11,504 nucleotides of DNA. Origin: JABDJZ01 sp047619685 (lineage in GTDB: Bacteria > Bacteroidota > Rhodothermia > Rhodothermales > UBA10348). The stretch lies in NCBI GenBank assembly GCA_047619685.1, contig JBLHLC010000078.1:1-11504 (forward strand), in the 5' to 3' direction. The translations under genes and the position numbers were made by a program. The notes beneath the pieces are model-generated. The model worked only from the letters and a program-made list of their open reading frames with translations. It was not told the DNA's origin and searched no databases. Of this stretch, positions 7,379 through 11,504 are shown piece by piece (within the stretch, counting starts at the first letter, position 1; the number at the start of each line of letters is the position of its first letter).

Positions 7379-7668
7379 ACAATATGTTCGAACTTTGGAG
7401 AGATGAAGATGGAACGGTTTGGCTCAAGGGACGCCTGGACGCATCCCAAGTAGTGACTGCCGACGTCGTTCTTGATCTAGTTCTCGATTCATGCAACGTG
7501 GATTTCTCGAACCTTGGGTACATCTCGAGCGCCGGGTTGGGAGTGCTTCTGAAACACCAGCAGCGACTCGGCGGCCTCGGTCACGAAATAACGCTGACCG
7601 GCCTGAGTCCTCATATTAAAATGGTTTTTGACTACGCAGGCTTCGAGGCCGTCTTCAAAATGTTGTGA
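7375..7668 (+). CDS. STAS-domain anti-anti-sigma factor (RsbV/SpoIIAA-like)
   Basis: The 97-residue product is a single STAS domain. The conserved core VDFSNLGYISSAGLGVLLKHQQRL (42-65) contains the serine pair S51/S52; S52 aligns with the serine phosphorylated in SpoIIAA. The following ITLTGLSPHIKMVFDYAGFEAVF is the typical C-terminal half of these proteins. In partner switching, the unphosphorylated STAS protein captures the RsbW-like kinase and frees its target, and phosphorylation by the kinase ends this. It is cytosolic. Its ATG overlaps the stop of the kinase gene, so the two are almost certainly co-translated as a pair. The acidic residue that often precedes the phosphoserine is replaced by isoleucine/serine, as in many SSAGL-type antagonists. 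No phosphatase (PP2C/RsbU-like) gene is in the window, so the reset enzyme must be elsewhere. Confidence 0.88.
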   Translation: MNNMFELWRDEDGTVWLKGRLDASQVVTADVVLDLVLDSCNVDFSNLGYISSAGLGVLLKHQQRLGGLGHEITLTGLSPHIKMVFDYAGFEAVFKML

Positions 7669-7736
7669 GCGTGAGCCGCACGATATCCCGGCCTTCCAAC
7701 CTTGACCGCGTTTCCGTGTAATTAGACCAAAGGGTT
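7669..7736 (+). promoter_or_regulatory. Short gap before the sigma factor gene
   Basis: These 68 bases separate the STAS and sigma genes. TTGACC at 7702-7707 resembles a -35 hexamer, but the AT-rich stretch TAATTAG (from 7719) follows after only 11 bases, too close for a standard promoter. AAAGGG lies only about two bases before the ATG. Either read-through from upstream or a non-canonical promoter could drive the sigma gene. No terminator hairpin was seen. Confidence 0.3.
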
Positions 7737-8288
7737 ATGGAAGTGACTGATGCCCAGATTGTAGAGCAATGTCTTGAGGGTGACACCCGCGCGTTTGCGG
7801 TTCTTGTCGACCGCTACAAGAAGCCGTTGTACAACGTGGCGCTAAAGATGCTAAAGGACCCTGATGACGCGGAGGATGCCACGCAGTGTGTCTTCATCCG
7901 TGCTTACGAAAAACTTGGGTCTTATCGACCCGAGTTCAAGTTCTTCAGCTGGATCTATCGCATGGCCGTAAACGAATCTCTTAACAGAGTCCGGGCCGAA
8001 CGCAATCACGTGCCTCTTGACGAATCGGCTCGAGCGGACGCCGACTCCGACGCCTCCGCAGCCATCCAGGTCGCGGAGCTTGAAGACCGGGTAAGCGAGG
8101 CGCTTATGTATCTGAAGCCGGAGGACAGGGCTCTCATTCTGCTCAGGCACTTTGAGGACCTTCCGTATCGCGATCTCGGATACATATTTGAGATCCCACT
8201 TCAAACTGTGAAATCCCGTCTCTTCACCGCAAGGCAGCGTCTACGTGACATCTGCGTGGTGAAGGGGATTTCGATTTCAGGAGGGTAG
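7737..8288 (+). CDS. RNA polymerase sigma factor, sigma-70 family ECF type
   Basis: The 183-residue product has the two-domain layout of ECF sigma factors. Region 2 is at about 20-88 (FAVLVDRYKKPLYNVALKML, DAEDATQCVFIRAYEKL, FKFFSWIYRMAVNESLNRVR). After an acidic, Ala/Asp-rich linker (95-115) comes region 4 at about 118-172, with the helix-turn-helix DLPYRDLGYIFEIPLQTVKSRLFTARQRLRD. It directs RNA polymerase to a specific promoter set when free of its anti-sigma factor. The very next gene, three bases after the stop, is a membrane protein with anti-sigma features, so this is a classic sigma/anti-sigma pair. A C51 is present but no recognised redox motif. Co-location with a kinase/STAS pair suggests a second control layer, which is inference. 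Target genes and the inducing signal are unknown. Confidence 0.95.
   Translation: MEVTDAQIVEQCLEGDTRAFAVLVDRYKKPLYNVALKMLKDPDDAEDATQCVFIRAYEKLGSYRPEFKFFSWIYRMAVNESLNRVRAERNHVPLDESARADADSDASAAIQVAELEDRVSEALMYLKPEDRALILLRHFEDLPYRDLGYIFEIPLQTVKSRLFTARQRLRDICVVKGISISGG
8279..8285 (+). promoter_or_regulatory. Shine-Dalgarno of the anti-sigma gene inside the sigma gene
   Basis: AGGAGGG lies six bases before the ATG at 8292 and overlaps the last two glycine codons of the sigma gene. It is the strongest ribosome-binding site in the window. It fixes the anti-sigma start and links its translation to that of the sigma factor, which helps keep the two in balance. Confidence 0.8.
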
Positions 8289-8291
8289 TCC

Positions 8292-9014
8292 ATGGAATGG
8301 GACACCGACATGCTCATCCAGCAGGAGCTCGATGGGGAGAACACAAGTGAGGACTCCACTCGTCTCAAGGACGCGATGGGCGTAGATGCAGGGCTTCAGG
8401 CCCGGTTCGACGAATTCGCACAGCTCACAAGCGCCATTTCGAAGCTGCCGCGTGCTCAGCCCTCCGTCGACTTCACGGCGAAGGTTATGGCCGCGTTGCC
8501 AGACCCGCATCGTGCGCGTGTGATGACGCCAAGTCCGGTGCGAGCTGCCCGGAGCGGCGCCTCATTCCTGCGGTCCCTCGTGGCTCCTCGCATGCAGCTT
8601 GCGTACGCGGCCGTTGCGGGAGCACTTGTAGCGGCTGCCGTGACGCTTTCCATCGGGTCCGTGCCGAACGTTGAATCGGCCGCAGGTACCATGAGTTCGG
8701 TCTCAGACCAGCCATTTCAGACAATTCATATTGAGGGCGTAAGCGTTACGGCTTCTCAGGTAGACGCCCAGATCATACTGGCTTTTCAGGGGAGGGCAGA
8801 GATTGCCTTCAGCTGGGAGGGCGAGGCGTACGAGGTTTCCGGCGTGTTCTGGACCGGCGATGTGGTAACTGCCATTGCGAATCGGGGACAGTTGTCCGTG
8901 TCGAATGCCGGTGTAGGTGAAGTACGGATCTCCCTAAGGCCCGTTTCCGATTCCAATATTGAGATTGCCGTAGGCGAGACAGTCGCCACAATCCTCCTGC
9001 CAATCCGGGAGTGA
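8292..9014 (+). CDS. Putative transmembrane anti-sigma factor without zinc-binding cysteines
   Basis: The 240-residue product has an N-terminal cytosolic part (1-100) starting WDTDMLIQQELDGENTSEDS, which resembles the helical anti-sigma domain. Unlike ZAS-type proteins it contains no cysteine anywhere, so there is no HxxxCxxC zinc site. The conserved-looking PSVDFTAKVMAALP (57-70) precedes one membrane helix (about 101-123, LAYAAVAGALVAAAVTLSIG). Residues about 124-240 form a beta-rich outer part. I infer the function mainly from position: it follows an ECF sigma gene by three bases, with a strong Shine-Dalgarno. The expected mode is holding the sigma factor at the membrane until the periplasmic part or a protease receives a signal. 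It lacks an enzymatic motif. Alternatives are a membrane protein of unknown role in the same operon. Confidence 0.75.
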   Translation: MEWDTDMLIQQELDGENTSEDSTRLKDAMGVDAGLQARFDEFAQLTSAISKLPRAQPSVDFTAKVMAALPDPHRARVMTPSPVRAARSGASFLRSLVAPRMQLAYAAVAGALVAAAVTLSIGSVPNVESAAGTMSSVSDQPFQTIHIEGVSVTASQVDAQIILAFQGRAEIAFSWEGEAYEVSGVFWTGDVVTAIANRGQLSVSNAGVGEVRISLRPVSDSNIEIAVGETVATILLPIRE

Positions 9015-9130
9015 AACCTGTCCCAACTCTTGCCAGGATTGGGTGTAGTTCTGGTAACGGAACGGGAAAGGATCCCCGCCATACGGTCTCCATACGCCGA
9101 TTTTAATCTGATCCCCAAGCAGGTACGTCC
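9015..9130 (+). other. Gap between anti-sigma gene and peptidase relic
   Basis: These 116 bases hold no recognisable gene. A weak dyad, CCCAA (9022-9026) with TTGGG (9039-9043), lies just after the anti-sigma stop but lacks a T-run. In the frame of the downstream relic there is a TAA at 9104-9106, and no family-like sequence is seen upstream of the HEMVH motif in any frame. This supports loss of the N-terminal part of that gene. Confidence 0.4.
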
Positions 9131-11504
9131 ATGAACCACGAGATGGTTCATTTGGTCACAACTGACAAAGCCTCTCGATCAGACCGCCTCTTTCGGACCC
9201 TCTTCCGCGGCAAGGTCAATCCGACGCCGGATCAGCCTGTTTCGATGCTGTTCAGCTATCTGACCACCCCTCGCTGGTATACTCCGCGGTGGTATCTGGA
9301 GGGAATGGCCGTCTACATGGAGACGTGGATGAACGGCGGATTTGGCAGCGCAATCGGCCCCTACGACGAGATGGTCTTCCGGACGATGGTGCGCGATGAC
9401 GCCCACATCTACGATGTAGTCGGACTCGAGCCAGAGGGCACGACGGTCGACTTCCAAGTGGGAGTCAATTCCTATTTGTACGGGACTCGATTCGTGTCCT
9501 ACCTGGCCTACACCTATGGCAACGACAAACTCGTCCAGTGATACAACCGGACGGACGACAGCGAACGGTATTTCTCAAGACAGTTTGCGAGCGTCTACGG
9601 TATGTCCCTGCAGAAGGGGTGGGACGATTGGATTAAGTGGGAGAAGGAGTGGCAGCAAGGCAATCTCAGCCTCATTCGCCAAAAGGCGCTAACGCCGTTT
9701 CGGTCAATCTCGGAACGTGCCCTTGGGTCGGTGTCGCGCCCGTATTTCGATGAAGACCGGAACGAGATCTACATGGCGATTCGGTACCCGGGACAGGTTG
9801 CCCATATCGCATCTATCAACCTGGAGACCGGTAAGCTGAAGCGCCTGAAGGATGTCACAGGCCCTGCAGGCTTCACGGTTACGTCCCTGGCCTACGACCG
9901 GACAAGTCGGAAACTGTTCTACACAACCAATAATCGAAACTGGCGCAACCTGCTCTCTCTGGACCTGGCTACCGGCGAAACCAAAACGTTGATCAAGGAC
10001 GTGCGAACCGGGGATCTTGCGTTCAACGTCTCAGATAAGTCTCTTTGGGGGATGCGTCATTTTAACGGCTTGTCCACGATCGTCAGGATCCCGGAACCGT
10101 ACGCGGAATGGCAACAGGTCTACACGCTTCCGTACGGCCTGGATATGTTCGACCTGGATGTGTCGCCAGATGGTAATACACTGATCGCCTCTGCGGCGGA
10201 CGTTACAGGTGCACAGCAGTTGGTATCTCTGAATATCCCCACGCTGCTGGAGGGCGCCAAGGAGTACGAGGTGTTGTTCGATTTTGCACCGTGGGCGCCC
10301 GCGAATTTTGTCTTTGCTCCTGACGGCAAGTCCATTTTCGGGACATCGTATTACACCGGGGTCTCGAACGTCTACCGGTACGATGTCGAGGAGGATGAGA
10401 TGGAGTCGCTGAGTAATGTCGAATCAGGGTTCTTCCGGCCAACACCGCTCTCTGCAGACTCACTGCTTGTCTTTCGCTTTACCGGAAATGGATTCATCCC
10501 TTCCATAATTCCGAATCAGGTGCCCGATGAGGTGAGTGCGGTCCGCCTTCTTGGGAATGAGATCGCCGCCAAGGAACCTGTAGTCAATTCGTGGGCCGTC
10601 GGATAACCGACACGTTTTAACGTCGATTCGATGACCACGTCCGCGGGCACATACTTTCCGCTCCATAACCTCCGCTTGGATTCCGTTTACCCCACAGTGG
10701 AGGGCTACAAGGGCGTGACCGCGGTTGGACTTCGGGCGGATCTCTCGGACCAATTGGTTTTCAGCCGGATCAAACTGGCGGCGTCCTACTCTCCGGCCAA
10801 GGGCATTGCCGCGGGGGAGCGGTGGCATGCGGGGCTGACGTTCAACTACCTGAATATTGCAGTCGAGGCCACGCACAACAGGTCTGACTTCTACGACCTC
10901 TTCGGGCCGACGAAAACGAGTCGGAAAGGCAATTCGCTTTCGGTGCGATACAAGAAGAACCTGCTCTTCGACGAGCCCATAACCCTCGATTACACGCTTC
11001 AGGTGGCGGGGTATGCAAACCTGGAAACTGTACCGGAATACCAGAATGTTGCGGCTCCTTTTGACAAACTACTGTCTGCGTCAGCCGGGTTGAACTACGC
11101 AAACATGCGTCGTTCTCTAGGCGCGATTGAGAATGAGCTGGGGACGAGCGCCTCGCTCGGAATTCGGTCAAATCTTGTCAATGGGGAATTATTTCCTCGA
11201 CTACAAGCGGAAGTGGAGTGCGGAGTCCTGCTGCCCATCAATCACTCATCCCTGTGGTTGCGCGCATCGGCGGGGCAATCTCTTGCCGCGCAAAAGTCTG
11301 ATCCGTTCGCAAAGTTCTACTTCGGTGGCTTCGGCAACAACTGGGTTGACCATCTGGGCGTCAAGCGCTTTCGCGATTCCGAGAGTTTCCCCGGCCTGGA
11401 GATCAACTAGGTTGGCGGGGCCAACTTCGGTAAATTCCAGGCGGAGTTGGTGCTGCCTCCGATCCGCTTCCGCAGCATCGGCGTTCCGAGTCTCTACCTG
11501 AGAT
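9131..11504 (+). pseudogene. Gluzincin peptidase/beta-propeller/outer-membrane-barrel-like protein, decayed
   Basis: One reading frame runs from 9131 to the window edge (791 codons). It is broken by TGA at 9539-9541, TAA at 10604-10606 and TAG at 11408-11410, with coherent protein on both sides of each and no frameshift. Segment 1 has a zinc-peptidase signature: HEMVH at codons 3-7 and the third-ligand motif RWYLEGMAVYMETW (E57). Segment 2 (about 180-470) has repeated propeller-like strands such as DVSPDGNTLIASA and FVFAPDGKSIFGTSYYTGVSNVYRY, similar to TolB/PD40 repeats. Segment 3 onward (about 505-791) has alternating beta strands (VGLRADLSDQLVFSRIKLAASYSP) suggesting an outer-membrane barrel. 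The metal site lies at the very N-terminus, so the signal peptide and about 100 or more residues are missing. It follows the anti-sigma gene and may once have been its surface partner or target. The gene continues beyond the window. Confidence 0.8.

Noticed and set aside
7702..7725. Promoter with TTGACC and TAATTA before the sigma gene
   Set aside because: Spacing of 11 bases is far from the usual 16-18, so it was not called as a promoter.
9277..9306. Micro-duplication giving PRWYTPRWYLEG in the peptidase relic
   Set aside because: The two 12-15 base copies already differ at several bases and the frame is kept, so this is compatible with ordinary sequence of the motif region and not a clear recent duplication.
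9539..9541. TGA as a selenocysteine codon in the peptidase relic
   Set aside because: There is no obvious stem-loop immediately downstream, the position fits a lost Trp, and two further stops of other types break the same frame.

Overview
The window looks like chromosome of a GC-rich member of the Bacteroidota/Rhodothermota side of the tree. The evidence is a type IX secretion (T9SS) style C-terminal sorting domain, several large secreted enzymes with Sec signal peptides, an M14 peptidase with DxDxDG loops, and mostly weak or absent Shine-Dalgarno sequences. The assignment is an inference from gene families; Gemmatimonadota or a related phylum cannot be excluded. No rRNA, tRNA, CRISPR array, insertion sequence, integrase or phage gene was recognised.

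Left part (1-3292): a cluster of short direct and inverted repeats (about 32-152), a DinB-like metal-binding protein (258-782, minus), a 5'-truncated remnant of a DUF3500 protein (914-1255, plus), and a large exported serine hydrolase of the beta-lactamase/PBP4* family (1382-3094, minus). A 198-bp divergent promoter region separates the hydrolase from the next gene.

Middle (3293-6837): an exported M14 zinc carboxypeptidase (plus), then convergently the C-terminal 400 residues of a T9SS cargo-like protein. This butts directly, in a different frame, against a Ser/Thr protein kinase cut off just after its DxW subdomain. The simplest reading is one deletion that removed the 3' end of the kinase gene and the 5' end of the cargo gene.

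Right part (6977-11504): a compact plus-strand regulatory cluster. It holds a GHKL-type anti-sigma kinase (RsbW-like), a STAS anti-anti-sigma factor overlapping it by 4 bp, an ECF-type sigma factor, and a cysteine-free membrane anti-sigma factor whose Shine-Dalgarno lies in the last codons of the sigma gene. Downstream is a large gene relic: a gluzincin (HEMVH) peptidase with beta-propeller and outer-membrane-barrel-like parts. It lacks its N-terminus and is interrupted by three different in-frame stop codons without any frameshift.

Two themes stand out. One is the pairing of a partner-switching module (kinase/antagonist) with an ECF sigma/anti-sigma pair, opposite a broken Ser/Thr kinase. 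The other is the density of decayed genes: four of eleven genes look non-functional beside seven that look intact.
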